NCBI RefSeq assembly: GCF_002806975.1
Contig: NZ_NIHD01000002.1
Span: 372,001-436,000 of the forward strand
Reading direction: 5' to 3'
DNA: 64,000 nucleotides
Origin: Marinobacter aromaticivorans
Lineage (GTDB): Bacteria; Pseudomonadota; Gammaproteobacteria; Pseudomonadales; Oleiphilaceae
Shown here: positions 36,519-46,853 of the stretch, piece by piece
How positions within the stretch are numbered: the first letter of the stretch is position 1
Layout of the letters: each line of letters opens with the position of its first letter
Program-made: the position numbers and the translations under genes
The notes under the pieces: generated by a model
Databases searched by the model: none
What the model saw: the letters and a program-made list of their open reading frames with translations, nothing else
What the model was told of the DNA's origin: nothing

Positions 36519-37547
36519 GTGAAAGAGAAGGCGACAGACAAGGCAACGAACAGCAACGCTCCGGACATCAAGACCTTTCAGGGCCTGATTCTGGCGCTGC
36601 AGAATTTCTGGGCGCAGCACGGCTGCGTGGTACTTCAGCCACTGGATATGGAAGTGGGTGCCGGTACGTTTCACCCGGCCACCTTCCTGCGCGCGATAGG
36701 GCCGGAAACCTGGAACGCCGCATACGTGCAACCCAGCCGCCGTCCGACAGACGGTCGCTATGGTGAAAACCCCAACCGCCTGCAGCACTATTATCAGTTC
36801 CAGGTAGTGCTCAAGCCCTCACCGGACAACATCCAGGAGCTGTACCTGGATTCGCTGCGGGCGTTGGGCCTTGATCCGCTGGTACACGATGTCCGCTTTG
36901 TGGAAGACAACTGGGAATCGCCCACTCTGGGCGCCTGGGGTCTGGGCTGGGAAATCTGGCTGAACGGCATGGAAGTGACCCAGTTCACCTACTTCCAGCA
37001 GGTGGGAGGCCTGGAATGCTATCCGGTCACCGGCGAGCTCACATACGGTCTGGAGCGTATCGCCATGTACCTGCAGGGCGTCGACAGTGTGTACGACCTG
37101 GTCTGGACAGAAGGCCCGGATGGCACAGTCACCTACGGTGATGTGTTCCATCAGCAGGAAGTGGAAATGTCCACCTACAACTTCGAGTACGCAGACACCG
37201 AGTTCCTGTTTCACAGCTTCGATGTGTACGAACGTGAGAGTACCCGGTTGATCGAGGCCGGCCTGGCGCTGCCCGCCTACGAGCAGGTCCTGAAAGCGTC
37301 CCATACCTTTAATCTGCTGGATGCCCGCCACGCCATTTCTGTTACCGAGCGCCAACGCTTTATCCTGCGTGTGCGCACTCTGGCAAGATCCGTGGCCCAG
37401 GCGTATTTTGACAGCCGCCGCAAGCTTGGCTTCCCGCTGGCGCAGGAGGGCATTCGGCAGGAAGTCCTGGCAGCTGCCGAAGCTGCGGATAACAAAGCCA
37501 ATGGCAAGAAAGGCAAAAAGGCGAAGCAGGCAGAGGGAAACGTATAA
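36519..37547 (+). CDS. glyQ: Glycine-tRNA ligase alpha subunit
   Basis: A 342-residue class II synthetase subunit that carries the catalytic site of the tetrameric glycyl-tRNA synthetase. Marks are [72 protein letters not shown] and the [20 protein letters not shown] motif. The start is GTG at 36519, giving a 15-residue lysine-rich lead before the family N-terminus; the C-terminal tail is also lysine-rich ([13 protein letters not shown]). glyS follows after 2 bases. Confidence 0.97.
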   Translation: MKEKATDKATNSNAPDIKTFQGLILALQNFWAQHGCVVLQPLDMEVGAGTFHPATFLRAIGPETWNAAYVQPSRRPTDGRYGENPNRLQHYYQFQVVLKPSPDNIQELYLDSLRALGLDPLVHDVRFVEDNWESPTLGAWGLGWEIWLNGMEVTQFTYFQQVGGLECYPVTGELTYGLERIAMYLQGVDSVYDLVWTEGPDGTVTYGDVFHQQEVEMSTYNFEYADTEFLFHSFDVYERESTRLIEAGLALPAYEQVLKASHTFNLLDARHAISVTERQRFILRVRTLARSVAQAYFDSRRKLGFPLAQEGIRQEVLAAAEAADNKANGKKGKKAKQAEGNV

Positions 37548-37549
37548 TC

Positions 37550-39631
37550 ATGGCAAAGCAGGATTTTCTGGTCGAACTGGGCGTCGAAGAACTGCCCTCG
37601 AAAGCACTCAAGCCACTGTCTGATGCGTTCACTCAGGGTATCATCAAGGGTCTGGAAGACGCCGGTATCACGTTCGGTAAAGTCGAGTCTTTCGCCACGC
37701 CGCGGCGCCTTGCGCTGCGTATACGTGATCTCGCCGATGCGCAGCCGGACAAACCCGTTGAAAAACGCGGCCCCGCTGTGAAAGCAGCCTTTGATGACTC
37801 GGGCAACCCGACGCGAGCCCTCACGGGGTTCGCCACCTCCCTGGGTGTAACCCCGGACCAGCTCGACACACTGGAAACCGACAAAGGTGCCTGGCTGGTC
37901 TATCGCACCGTGGAACAGGGCAAACCGACCGTCGATCTCATGTCGGGACTGGTTGAGCAGTCACTGGCATCCCTGCCAATTTCCAAGCGTATGCGCTGGG
38001 GAGCCCACCGCACCGAATTTGTCCGGCCTGTGCACTGGCTGGTTATGCTGTTTGGCAACAAGGTTATTGATACCCCCGTTATGGGCCTGACGCCGGGCAA
38101 CAAAACCCGGGGCCACCGCTTCCACTGCCCGAAGGCACTGATTATTCCAACGCCGGCTGATTACGAAGTTGTACTTGAGCAGGAAGGCTATGTCATTGCC
38201 GACTTCGCCAAGCGCCGCGAACAGATTCGCTCCGGTGTCAGCGCTCTTGCTGAAGCAGAAGCCGGTGGTAAGGCCGTTATCAACGACGATCTGCTGGACG
38301 AGGTTGCCGGCCTCAACGAATGGCCGGTACCGCTGATGGGCCGCTTCGACAGACGGTTCCTGGAAGTCCCTGCAGAGGCGCTGATTTCCTCTATGGAGGA
38401 ACATCAGAAATACTTCCACGTAGTCGATGAAAACGGCGACATGCTGCCCTTGTTCATTACGGTCGCCAACATTGAGAGCAAGGATCCCTCCCTGGTTATC
38501 TCGGGTAACGAAAAAGTGATCCGTCCCCGCCTTGCAGATGCGGCTTTCTTCTATGAAAACGACCGCAGAATCCGGCTGGAAGACCGAATCGAACGCCTCA
38601 AGCCCATTGTTTTCCAGGAAAAACTTGGCAGCATGTACGACAAGGCGGTGCGGGTAGCGGCGCTGGCCGGCAAGATCGCCACTGCGATTGGCAGTGATCC
38701 GGCTCTCGCAGAGCGCGCCGCCATGCTGGCGAAAACCGATCTGGTCACCGAAATGGTGCTGGAATTCAGTGATCTGCAGGGCATCATGGGCCAGTACTAC
38801 GCCGCCCACGACGGCGAGCCGGCCGATGTCGCCAAGGCCATGAACGAGCAATACATGCCCCGTTTCGCCAAAGACAGCCTGCCCACAACCATGACCAGCT
38901 GCGCACTCGCCATCGCGGACCGGCTGGATTCCCTGGTAGGGCTGTTCGGCATCGGCCAGCCACCTTCCGGTACCCGGGATCCCTTTGCCCTGCGCCGCGC
39001 CTCCCTGGGCGTGCTGCGCATCATCGTCGAACGGGAACTGCCGCTGGATCTGCAAACCTGCTGCCAGTGGGCGGAAGAAAACTTCACCGGGCTGACCGTG
39101 GAAAATACCGCCTCCAATGTTGTTGATTACATGCTGGAACGCTTCCGTGCCCACTACGACGAGCAGGGTATTGGTGCCGAAGTGTACCTTGCAGTGCACG
39201 CCCGCCGCCCGACCCGTCCGCTGGACTTTGACCGCCGGGTAAAGGCCGTGGAAGCCTTCCGCCAGCTGCCGGAAGCTCTGGCACTGGCCGGCGCCAACAA
39301 GCGAGTTTCCAACATCCTGTCCAAGCAGGGCGGCGACTCTGTGGGAGAAAGCATCGACAGCAGCCTGTTGCAGGATGAGGCTGAAAAAGCGCTCGCAGCA
39401 CAGGTTGAGCAGCAGGCAGAAAAAGTACTGCCGTTGTTCGAGCAGGGCAACTACACCCCTGCGCTGCAGTCACTGGCAAGCCTGCAAGAACCGGTGGACA
39501 GCTTCTTCAACAACGTAATGGTGATGGCAGACGACAAAGCCGTGCGGGACAACCGACTTGCTCTGCTTAACCGCCTGCACAACCTGTTTTTGCGAGTCGC
39601 AGATATCTCACTGCTGCCTGCCGCTGGCTGA
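37550..39631 (+). CDS. glyS: Glycine-tRNA ligase beta subunit
   Basis: A 693-residue beta subunit that binds tRNA-Gly. Marks are DFLVELGVEELPSKALKPLSDAF, EGYVIADFAKRREQIRSGV, MEEHQKYFHVVDENGDMLPLFITVANIES and the HD-like and DALR-like C-terminal part (PVDSFFNNVMVMADDKAVRDNRLALLNRL). It forms an operon with glyQ. A decayed gmhB begins directly at its stop codon. Confidence 0.97.
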   Translation: MAKQDFLVELGVEELPSKALKPLSDAFTQGIIKGLEDAGITFGKVESFATPRRLALRIRDLADAQPDKPVEKRGPAVKAAFDDSGNPTRALTGFATSLGVTPDQLDTLETDKGAWLVYRTVEQGKPTVDLMSGLVEQSLASLPISKRMRWGAHRTEFVRPVHWLVMLFGNKVIDTPVMGLTPGNKTRGHRFHCPKALIIPTPADYEVVLEQEGYVIADFAKRREQIRSGVSALAEAEAGGKAVINDDLLDEVAGLNEWPVPLMGRFDRRFLEVPAEALISSMEEHQKYFHVVDENGDMLPLFITVANIESKDPSLVISGNEKVIRPRLADAAFFYENDRRIRLEDRIERLKPIVFQEKLGSMYDKAVRVAALAGKIATAIGSDPALAERAAMLAKTDLVTEMVLEFSDLQGIMGQYYAAHDGEPADVAKAMNEQYMPRFAKDSLPTTMTSCALAIADRLDSLVGLFGIGQPPSGTRDPFALRRASLGVLRIIVERELPLDLQTCCQWAEENFTGLTVENTASNVVDYMLERFRAHYDEQGIGAEVYLAVHARRPTRPLDFDRRVKAVEAFRQLPEALALAGANKRVSNILSKQGGDSVGESIDSSLLQDEAEKALAAQVEQQAEKVLPLFEQGNYTPALQSLASLQEPVDSFFNNVMVMADDKAVRDNRLALLNRLHNLFLRVADISLLPAAG

Positions 39632-39910
39632 TCCGAGCCGGACCCCTTGCACAACAAGCTGAAGCGGTTGCTGGAACAGACCCACGACCACTTTCAGCTT
39701 AGCAACCTGAGCGGCACGATCCTGGGGGGCAGCCGCACGGATCTTGAAGCCGCCAGCGCCGGCTGATGTCAGCCGGTGCTGGTGCGCACCGGTAATGGTA
39801 AAGACACCGGGCTCGGCCTGAAAACCCGCCCGATACCCGGCCCGGGCGTGGCGACATACGACAATCTCAGTGCATTTGCGGATGCCTTTTTATCCCGCCC
39901 GGGCTGGTAA
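39632..39910 (+). pseudogene. gmhB: gmhB remnant (D-glycero-D-manno-heptose bisphosphatase)
   Basis: One reading frame directly after the glyS stop reads like the C-terminal half of GmhB: HNKLKRLLEQTHDHFQLSNL, then GGSRTDLEAASAG, an in-frame TGA at 39764-39766, then CQPVLVRTGNG and [16 protein letters not shown], ending in TAA at 39908. The N-terminal half with the HAD DxDG(V/T) site is gone, and the usual GDSxxDLEAA has Gly in place of the metal-binding Asp. gmhB is the usual neighbour of glyS in this group. The lost function would have to be supplied elsewhere. Confidence 0.8.
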
Positions 39911-39926
39911 AAAAAAGTTGAATCCG

Positions 39927-39932
39927 TATAAT
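39927..39932 (+). promoter_or_regulatory. -10 element of the tRNA-Pro promoter
   Basis: TATAAT 14 bases before the mature 5' end of the tRNA, followed by the GC-rich stretch ACCGGCGG, the sort of discriminator seen in growth-rate-controlled stable RNA promoters. No good -35 was seen at the usual distance. Confidence 0.6.
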
Positions 39933-39945
39933 ACCGGCGGTTGAT

Positions 39946-40022
<77 letters not shown>

Positions 40023-40080
40023 TTTTCCCGCTTCCTGCAGCTTCCGCCACGGCCACGACACTCAACCGTGCTCACTGCCT

Positions 40081-41205
40081 CTAAATCGACAGGTGCCGCC
40101 TGAACAACGCCAGTGCCGCACTGAAAAACACCACGCCTATGCCCGCCAGCGCCAACATTTCCGGCCAGACCACATCTATACCTGCACCGCGGTAGAGAAT
40201 AGCCTGGGCCATGCTTACAAAGTGGGTGGTAGGTGCCGCCAGCATAATGTTCTGCACCAGATCCGGCATGCTTTCACGCGGTGTGATACCGCCGGAGAGC
40301 AACTGCAAGGGCACTATAGTGAGAATCAGCAACAGGCCGAACTGGGGCATGGTGCGGGCCACAGTGCCAATCAGAATGCCAATAGCGGTGGTGGAGAAAA
40401 GATGGATCAAGGCGCCAAAGAAAAACAGCGGCAATGACCCCCGTACCGGGACGGCAAGCACTTGCTGGATAACCACGGTTACTGAAAATATCGCAGCCAC
40501 CATCACAATCAGACCGTTTGCCCAAACCTTGGAAGCCATGATTTCGAATGGCCTGATCGGCATCACCATCAGATGCTCCACAGTGCCGTGTTCACGTTCA
40601 CGAATCAGCGCCGCGCCAGACAGAATAATGCTGATCATGGTGATCATGGTGATCAACTCCATCACACCGCCGAACCAGGTTCCTTCAAGGTTCGGATTAA
40701 AGCTCGCACGGACCACCATGTTAATGGGGAGGGTTCCGATGGAGCTGTCACTGCGCAAGAACTCAGCCACTTCCGTGGTTATCATTCTTTCAATGTAACC
40801 AGCGCCAATGAAGGCCTGGGTCATGCGCGTAGCATCAATATTCAGCTGCAGGCTTGTCGGCTGCCCGGTACGCATATCGCGCTCGAAGCCTTGGGGAATC
40901 ACCAGGCCGAAGGTGTGGCTGCCCGTATCCAGAACCGAGTCAATCTGGTTCAGTTGAATAAGGTCTGGCTCGAGAAACCAGGGTGCCTGCAGTGAATCAA
41001 TAACATGCCCCGACAATGCACTCTGATCTTCATCTACCACTGCCACGGGGGTATTGTTCAACTCCATGGAGCCGGCAGACCCGGCGGTGTAAATCACCAG
41101 GGTGAAGGCGAGCAACACAAACACCAGCAGCACCTTGTCACGCCAGATACTGCGCAACTCCTTCATTCCGAGATTCCAGATGTTGACGACCGAGTCCATT
41201 CTCAA
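40081..41205 (-). CDS. ABC-2 type export permease (YhhJ-like)
   Basis: A 374-residue permease with an N-terminal membrane segment ([19 protein letters not shown]), a large periplasmic domain and five C-terminal segments, as in the ABC-2 group ([48 protein letters not shown]). It overlaps the fused ATPase-permease gene by 4 bases and is the third gene of a YhiI-RbbA-YhhJ-type export operon. The substrate is unknown. Confidence 0.88.
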   Translation of the reverse strand: MRMDSVVNIWNLGMKELRSIWRDKVLLVFVLLAFTLVIYTAGSAGSMELNNTPVAVVDEDQSALSGHVIDSLQAPWFLEPDLIQLNQIDSVLDTGSHTFGLVIPQGFERDMRTGQPTSLQLNIDATRMTQAFIGAGYIERMITTEVAEFLRSDSSIGTLPINMVVRASFNPNLEGTWFGGVMELITMITMISIILSGAALIREREHGTVEHLMVMPIRPFEIMASKVWANGLIVMVAAIFSVTVVIQQVLAVPVRGSLPLFFFGALIHLFSTTAIGILIGTVARTMPQFGLLLILTIVPLQLLSGGITPRESMPDLVQNIMLAAPTTHFVSMAQAILYRGAGIDVVWPEMLALAGIGVVFFSAALALFRRHLSI

Positions 41206-43985
41206 CGCCCCTGTTTTCGAAGTAGCAACACCGACATCAGAGTCAGCACCGGAACAAACGCCACCAGCACCAGAAACGCCCCTTGCATGTCACCCAGGGA
41301 CAGACCTTTGGTGAAAACCCCACGGCTGATCTGCAGGAACCAGGTGGCTGGCCAGAACTGGCCAATCAATGCGCCGACACCTTCGAGTGATGACACCGGT
41401 TCGGTAACCCCCGAAAACTGTATGGTCGGCAACATGGTAACAATCGCTGTGGCCGCCAGCGCCGCCGTCTGGGTCGAGGCGAATGCCGAAATAACCTGGC
41501 CCAGCGCGGTCGTGACGGTTACAAAGATCAACGCGCCCAGAGTAAGGGTCAAGACGCCACCCTTGACCGGCACATCAAACAGGAAAATGGCCAGCAGAAC
41601 CAGGCTGGCATAACTCACCATGCTGAACCCGATATACGGCAGTTGTTTGCCCAGGAGGAACTCCAGCCGGTTCACTGGCGTTACATACAGGTTGGTTATG
41701 GAGCCCAACTCTTTTTCCCGCACAATTCCCAGCGCCATCAAGACCGCCGGAATAAACATTAACAAGATGGGGATAACCGCTGGCACCATAGCATCCAGAC
41801 TGCGGAAGCCCTGGTTATAGCGATACCGGGATTCAACGGTTACCAGGCTCAGGGTTGGCACAGTACCGTAGGTGCGCCTGGCCAGATCCTTGAGATAGCT
41901 GAGATGCAAGCCCTGTATATAACCCCGAATGGTCTCGCCTCGGAAAGGCATGGCGCCATCGACCCACACCGCGAGATCTGTTGGCCGGCCACGTTTGAGA
42001 TCTTTGCCAAAACCAGGCGGGATAACCAGCGCCAGACTGAGTTCGCCGGACCGCATCCGGTGCTCCAGCTCGGTCATGTTGCTGATAGCGGGTTGCTCTA
42101 TGAAATAACGAGAACCGGAAACAGAGGTTACGTAATCGCGACTTTGAGCGGTCTGATCCTGATCCAGTACCGCAAACGGCAAATCCTCCACATCCAGCGT
42201 AATACCATAGCCCAGAATCATCATCAGCAACGCCGAACCGATAAAAGCGAACGACATACGGATAGGGTCCCGCAGTAACTCGCGGGTTTCGCGGCGGGCA
42301 TACGCCAGCAGCCGTTGCGGACTGAACAGGCTATGGTGAAGCAGGGTGCTGGTGTCTGTATCGAATACCTTGCCATCGCCCTGGCTTTCAGGTTCTTTGT
42401 CGACGGCTTCAAGCGTTTGCATGAAGGCGCCTTCCAGACTGTCTTCGCCGGCCTGCTGAATCAGTGCAGCAGGGGTATCGCAGGCCAGCACTTCCCCGGC
42501 GTGCATCAACGAGATGCGATCACAGCGCTCACCTTCGTTCATGAAGTGGGTGGAAATAAAGATTGTTACGCCATCTTCCCGGGACAGTCGTAATAACAAA
42601 TCCCAGAACCGGTTTCGGGCGCCTGGGTCTACGCCCGAGGTAGGCTCATCAAGAATCAGCAACTCCGGTGAATGCACCACCGCCACTGCCAACGACAATC
42701 GCTGGCGAACCCCCAATGGCAAGTCACCGGCCAGTTGGTCCATTACGTCGGACAAACCGAATTCCTCTACCAGCTCATTAATTCTTGGCTGGATGCGCTC
42801 TGGTGGCAGGTGAAACAGCTTGGCATGGAGCAACAGGTTCTGGTGTACGGTTAGTTCGCTGTACAGTGAGAACGACTGGGTCATGTAGCCCACCCGGCGC
42901 CGTGTATCCAGATCCCGTGCATCCAGGGGTGAACCAAACAACGACACCTCGCCCTCAGTAGGCGTCAGCAGGCCAGTGAGCATTTTCATCGTGGTGGTTT
43001 TGCCACAGCCGTTGGAGCCCAGAAAACCAAAAATTTCTCCTTTGGGGATGGTGAAACTGACATCGTTCACGGCCGTGAAATCGCCAAAGCGAAGTGTCAG
43101 GTTATGGGCTTCTATGGCAGGAATGTCATTCTCGCCTGTTGTCGTTACAGCTAGTGCGGAAGTTTGGCGGTCTCCCGTGATGGTTACCCCAACACTCTCA
43201 TCTTGCTGGCTCTCGTGCGGTGACAGGACTGTAAAAGCATCGTCCAGGGTTTTTGTGCCGGTCACCTGTTTCAGTTCCTGCGGCGAGCCGGTGGCCAGAA
43301 TGGTGCCGTTATTCATGGCAACCAGCCAATCGTAGCGCTCGGCTTCTTCCATATACGCAGTGGCAACAAGTACGCTCATGGATGGCTGCTGCTGCCGGAT
43401 AGAATCAATCAGATCCCAAAAGCGCGCTCGCGCGAGGGGGTCCACGCCGGTGGTGGGCTCGTCCAGAATCAACAGTTCGGGGTTGTGGATCAGTGCACAG
43501 CAAAGCCCCAGTTTCTGCTTCATGCCACCCGACAGCTTGCCGGCGGGACGGCCTCGAAAATCCAGCAAGCCGGTGGCATCGAGTAAACGATCAATCTGCC
43601 GGGCACGTTCCTTACCTGTCAGCCCGAACAAATCGGCAAAAAACTCGATGTTCTCGTCGATTGTCAGCGTGTGATAAAGGTTACCGCCCAGCCCCTGGGG
43701 CATGTAGGCAATACGTGGCGCCGCTTCGCTGCGAAAGCGCGAGTCGGCCATGTTACCGCCCAACACCTGCAGCTTTCCCTGCTGCAACTGGCGAGCACCA
43801 GCCACCAGGCCCAGCAAGGTGGACTTACCCACACCGTCCGGCCCGATCAGGCCCACCATACAACCCGCGGGCAGGTCGAGGCTGACGTTTTCCAGGGCGG
43901 TACGGCTGCCGTAGCAGTGGCTTATTGACTCCAGCCGTGCAACCGGTTTTGTACCCACAGCATCGGCGTTAGGCTTATCCACCAT
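41202..43985 (-). CDS. RbbA-type fused ABC ATPase/permease
   Basis: A 927-residue protein with two ABC ATPase domains and a C-terminal ABC-2 permease. Walker A motifs are GPDGVGKSTLLGL (about residue 49-61) and GSNGCGKTTTMKM (about 323-335); signature motifs are KLSGGMKQKLGLC and DLPLGVRQRLSLA; Walker B ends LLILDEPTTGVDP and LLILDEPTSGVDP. The second signature is degenerate. The permease starts near residue 570. E. coli RbbA (YhiH) has the same design and has been tied to ribosomes, but this operon layout suggests export. Confidence 0.9.
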   Translation of the reverse strand: MVDKPNADAVGTKPVARLESISHCYGSRTALENVSLDLPAGCMVGLIGPDGVGKSTLLGLVAGARQLQQGKLQVLGGNMADSRFRSEAAPRIAYMPQGLGGNLYHTLTIDENIEFFADLFGLTGKERARQIDRLLDATGLLDFRGRPAGKLSGGMKQKLGLCCALIHNPELLILDEPTTGVDPLARARFWDLIDSIRQQQPSMSVLVATAYMEEAERYDWLVAMNNGTILATGSPQELKQVTGTKTLDDAFTVLSPHESQQDESVGVTITGDRQTSALAVTTTGENDIPAIEAHNLTLRFGDFTAVNDVSFTIPKGEIFGFLGSNGCGKTTTMKMLTGLLTPTEGEVSLFGSPLDARDLDTRRRVGYMTQSFSLYSELTVHQNLLLHAKLFHLPPERIQPRINELVEEFGLSDVMDQLAGDLPLGVRQRLSLAVAVVHSPELLILDEPTSGVDPGARNRFWDLLLRLSREDGVTIFISTHFMNEGERCDRISLMHAGEVLACDTPAALIQQAGEDSLEGAFMQTLEAVDKEPESQGDGKVFDTDTSTLLHHSLFSPQRLLAYARRETRELLRDPIRMSFAFIGSALLMMILGYGITLDVEDLPFAVLDQDQTAQSRDYVTSVSGSRYFIEQPAISNMTELEHRMRSGELSLALVIPPGFGKDLKRGRPTDLAVWVDGAMPFRGETIRGYIQGLHLSYLKDLARRTYGTVPTLSLVTVESRYRYNQGFRSLDAMVPAVIPILLMFIPAVLMALGIVREKELGSITNLYVTPVNRLEFLLGKQLPYIGFSMVSYASLVLLAIFLFDVPVKGGVLTLTLGALIFVTVTTALGQVISAFASTQTAALAATAIVTMLPTIQFSGVTEPVSSLEGVGALIGQFWPATWFLQISRGVFTKGLSLGDMQGAFLVLVAFVPVLTLMSVLLLRKQGR

Positions 43986-44976
43986 TGGGCAGGTTCACTT
44001 GCAGATGCTCCGGCCAGGGCTGGCTTTCATCTAGGCGCACATAGGCCTCTCCCGGCACACCGGTTTTTACCCGGTCGCGGTAGGCGTTCAGCAACTCCGG
44101 ATTGATGCGGATGCGCACCCGGAACATCAGCTTCTCGCGTTCGCTGCGGGTTTCTACCGCCTTGGGTGTGAACTGGGCCTCGGCCGCCACAAAACTCACC
44201 TCCGCAGGCACCACGTAATCGGGCAAAGCATCCAGAATAATCCGGGCTTCGGAGCCAACCCGCACCTTGCCCGCCTGCGCAGTGGGCAGGAAAATGGTGA
44301 GGTACACGTCAGTGACATCGATGACCGTTGCGACCTTGCCTCCGGCCGCCAGCACTTCACCCGGTTCGGCCAGACGGTAGAGCACACGACCGCCTACCGG
44401 GCTGTTCAGGTGGCTGTCATCAATGGTGGTTTGAATCTTGCGAATGTTGGCTTTTGCGGCTTCAATACCAGCGCGGGCAGAGGCCACCTGAACTCTTGAT
44501 GCCTGCAAAGCTGCTTCAGCAGTTTCTGCGGTGGTGCGGGCACGGTCAAGCTGCTCCTGAGACACATGGCCTTTGTCCACCAGGGATTCCATCCGGCCCA
44601 ATTCTGCTCGAGCCAGCCGGCGCTCACTTTCACGCTGAGCCACCATTGCCTGGGCCAGGTTCAGGGCTTCTTTCGCCTGGTTCAGGTTGGCTTCGGCCGC
44701 CGCCAATGTTGCCTGCAGTTCGTCGATGTCCATCTCAGCCACCGGGCTTCCGGGGTCAATCAGATCACCTTCGGCTACAAAAAACCTCTGCAAGCGCCCG
44801 GGGATACGGGTGGCGATGTCTACCTGAGTAGCTTCAATGCGGCCATTACCAGAGGCTATATGCTCCGGGAGCCTGTCATGGTCCGGCACAAACTGCCAGG
44901 CGACAATAACAATCGCGGCGATAAGGGCAAGACTAATCAGAAGTTTCTGGGGAACTTTGGAGTTTGAAGCGGACAT
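43975..44976 (-). CDS. HlyD-family membrane fusion protein (YhiI-like)
   Basis: A 333-residue periplasmic adaptor with one N-terminal membrane segment (KLLISLALIAAIVIVAWQFV), biotinyl-lipoyl-like halves (IASGNGRIEATQVDIATRIPGRL and NSPVGGRVLYRLAEPGEVLAAGGKV) around a coiled-coil hairpin (about 90-185). It would link the ABC-2 pump to an outer-membrane channel. It overlaps the ATPase gene by 11 bases and is the first gene of the export operon. Confidence 0.9.
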   Translation of the reverse strand: MSASNSKVPQKLLISLALIAAIVIVAWQFVPDHDRLPEHIASGNGRIEATQVDIATRIPGRLQRFFVAEGDLIDPGSPVAEMDIDELQATLAAAEANLNQAKEALNLAQAMVAQRESERRLARAELGRMESLVDKGHVSQEQLDRARTTAETAEAALQASRVQVASARAGIEAAKANIRKIQTTIDDSHLNSPVGGRVLYRLAEPGEVLAAGGKVATVIDVTDVYLTIFLPTAQAGKVRVGSEARIILDALPDYVVPAEVSFVAAEAQFTPKAVETRSEREKLMFRVRIRINPELLNAYRDRVKTGVPGEAYVRLDESQPWPEHLQVNLPNGG

Positions 44977-45118
44977 TGATCTTCCCTGGTGCAGCCGTGA
45001 GTTAATACAGAAAATTAGGTTACTACCAGTGTAGTGACATCTTTACTATGTCGGACTGATGCGCATCAAGAACGTACGCGATGACAACAACCCAACAGGC
45101 ACAACGACAAAGCTTCTT

Positions 45119-46693
45119 CTACAGCAAATGCTCAATAGGCAAAAACGAGAACAGGGAAACCAGCATACGCTTAACTGGCCCGGTTCCAGGATCGTGGCTG
45201 TGCCGGATTTCTTCCTCGCCATTGCGCTCAATCCACTGCAAATGGCCTGCCTCGTCCAGCACCACTTCATAGGCGGTTACCCGGGCCTTTTCTTCAAAGT
45301 GGTCCTCCACCGCCTGGGCGAGTTCCGGGCTCTCGATCACGAAGCCCAGTTCGGTGTTGATATGGACTGAACGGGGGTCAAAATTGAACGAACCCACGAA
45401 CAGTCTTTTGCCATCTACGGCAAAGGTCTTGGCATGGAGGCTGGAGGATGAACTGCCTATCAGGTTGCCCTGTAGCTGGCGTTCCACAGGTTCCTCTCCG
45501 GGTAACTTGCGCAGCTCAAACAGCTGCACACCCGCTTCCAGCAGCGGCTTGCGATATTTCGCGTAGCCGGCGTGCACCATGGCCACATCGTTGGCTTCCA
45601 GGGAGTTGGTGAGCACTCGCACGTGAACACCCTGGCGCTCCAGATTGCGGAACAGCTCCACCCCGGCCTTGGTGGGTATGAAGTAGGGCGACACCAGTAT
45701 TATCGAGTGCTCGGGGCTACCCATGGCTTCTGCCAGCTGGCGGCTCATCAAGCCGTTCTTCGGTTTTTTCCCCAGCACCTTGCGGGGGTCATCGCTGACC
45801 ATGGAGACCGGTGCCCAGGTAAACCCGAGGTTACCTTCCAGCAGGTTTTTCAGGAACTCTGAATCGGCCACCGCACACACATAGCGGCTGGCCTCTGAGC
45901 GATCGTTGCATGCCCTCGCCGTTTCCACAACCTGTGCCAGGTCCTGCTCGCCGGCTTGCGGCAGGATGACCGCTGCGGGGTAGGCTGAGGCACTGGACCA
46001 ATACCGGTCAAAATCATCCGAAAGCTCGCTCACCACCGGGCCTATGGCCAGTACATCGAGGTCTGCGAACAGCGCGCCCTGACCGGCTCCGAAATATTCA
46101 TCCGCAATGTTGCGTCCGCCAATGATGGTGGCCTGGTTATCGGCCGTGAACGATTTGTTGTGCATGCGGTGATTCAGACGCGAAAAGCTGGTTACGTAGC
46201 CAATCCACTTGGGGCTGCGCACAACAAAGGGATTGAACAGGCGTACTTCTATATTCGGGTGGGTATCCAGCGCGGCCAGGGCACCATCCAGGCCCGAAAT
46301 GCCATTATCGTCCAACAACAGGCGCACCCGTACACCGCGCTCGGCTGCGCGGTAGAGCACATCCAGCAGCATGGTGCCGGTGATGTCGTATTGCCAGATG
46401 TAGTACTGCACATCTAGAGTAACCTCCGCAGCTTCAGCCAATAGTGCCCGGGCTGCGAACGCATCGTGTGCGTTTTTTAGCAACACAATCCCGCTTTCCC
46501 CCGGGTGAGCGAGGGCCAGAGGGGCTATCGCACGCCCCAGCCGGGTATCGGCGGTTTTTTTGCTGGGTACCGAGAGGCTTTCCGTGCGGTCGCCCAGTGG
46601 GGGCAGAGCGCATCCGCTTATGCTGAGCAGCAGGGCCAGGAAGGATAAAACAGCCGGGTAATGCCGCGTGGGCCGGTTCAACAATGCACGCAC
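45119..46693 (-). CDS. Phospholipase D-like lipoprotein (cardiolipin synthase C-like)
   Basis: A 524-residue protein with a lipoprotein signal (VLSFLALLLSISGC, lipobox Cys near residue 28) and two PLD catalytic HxK motifs: HNKSFTADNQATIIGGRN and HAKTFAVDGKRLFVGSFNFDPRS. It resembles ClsC, which makes cardiolipin from phosphatidylglycerol and phosphatidylethanolamine, but other phosphodiesterase roles are possible. The listed start is GTG 46693; the TTG at 46684 has AAGGAG 8 bases upstream and may be the true start. Confidence 0.85.
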   Translation of the reverse strand: MRALLNRPTRHYPAVLSFLALLLSISGCALPPLGDRTESLSVPSKKTADTRLGRAIAPLALAHPGESGIVLLKNAHDAFAARALLAEAAEVTLDVQYYIWQYDITGTMLLDVLYRAAERGVRVRLLLDDNGISGLDGALAALDTHPNIEVRLFNPFVVRSPKWIGYVTSFSRLNHRMHNKSFTADNQATIIGGRNIADEYFGAGQGALFADLDVLAIGPVVSELSDDFDRYWSSASAYPAAVILPQAGEQDLAQVVETARACNDRSEASRYVCAVADSEFLKNLLEGNLGFTWAPVSMVSDDPRKVLGKKPKNGLMSRQLAEAMGSPEHSIILVSPYFIPTKAGVELFRNLERQGVHVRVLTNSLEANDVAMVHAGYAKYRKPLLEAGVQLFELRKLPGEEPVERQLQGNLIGSSSSSLHAKTFAVDGKRLFVGSFNFDPRSVHINTELGFVIESPELAQAVEDHFEEKARVTAYEVVLDEAGHLQWIERNGEEEIRHSHDPGTGPVKRMLVSLFSFLPIEHLL

Positions 46694-46738
46694 TCCTTCT
46701 GATAGGAGGGCTAAGTGTAGCAGTTCCCCGGCAACTAT

Positions 46739-46752
46739 TTGACCCCGGTCAA
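46739..46752 (+). promoter_or_regulatory. FNR/ANR-like palindrome
   Basis: TTGACCCCGGTCAA, a perfect palindrome of the form TTGAC-N4-GTCAA. The FNR/ANR consensus is TTGAT-N4-ATCAA, so each half differs by one base. It lies 102 bases before the rhodanese ATG and ahead of an octaheme cytochrome operon, where oxygen control would make sense. No strong -10 was seen at the usual distance. Confidence 0.45.
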
Positions 46753-46853
46753 GCCAACGAATATAAGCTTATGCCCGGCATTGTGACTTTCAGGCCCTCA
46801 GGAGTATGGTGGAAGTAGCACCCCACTGTATGACGATTTCAGGAGAAAATGCG

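Noticed and set aside
39764..39766. In-frame TGA in gmhB as a recoded (selenocysteine or readthrough) codon
   Set aside because: The catalytic N-terminal half is missing and a metal-binding Asp is changed to Gly, so decay explains it better; no SECIS-like hairpin was recognised.
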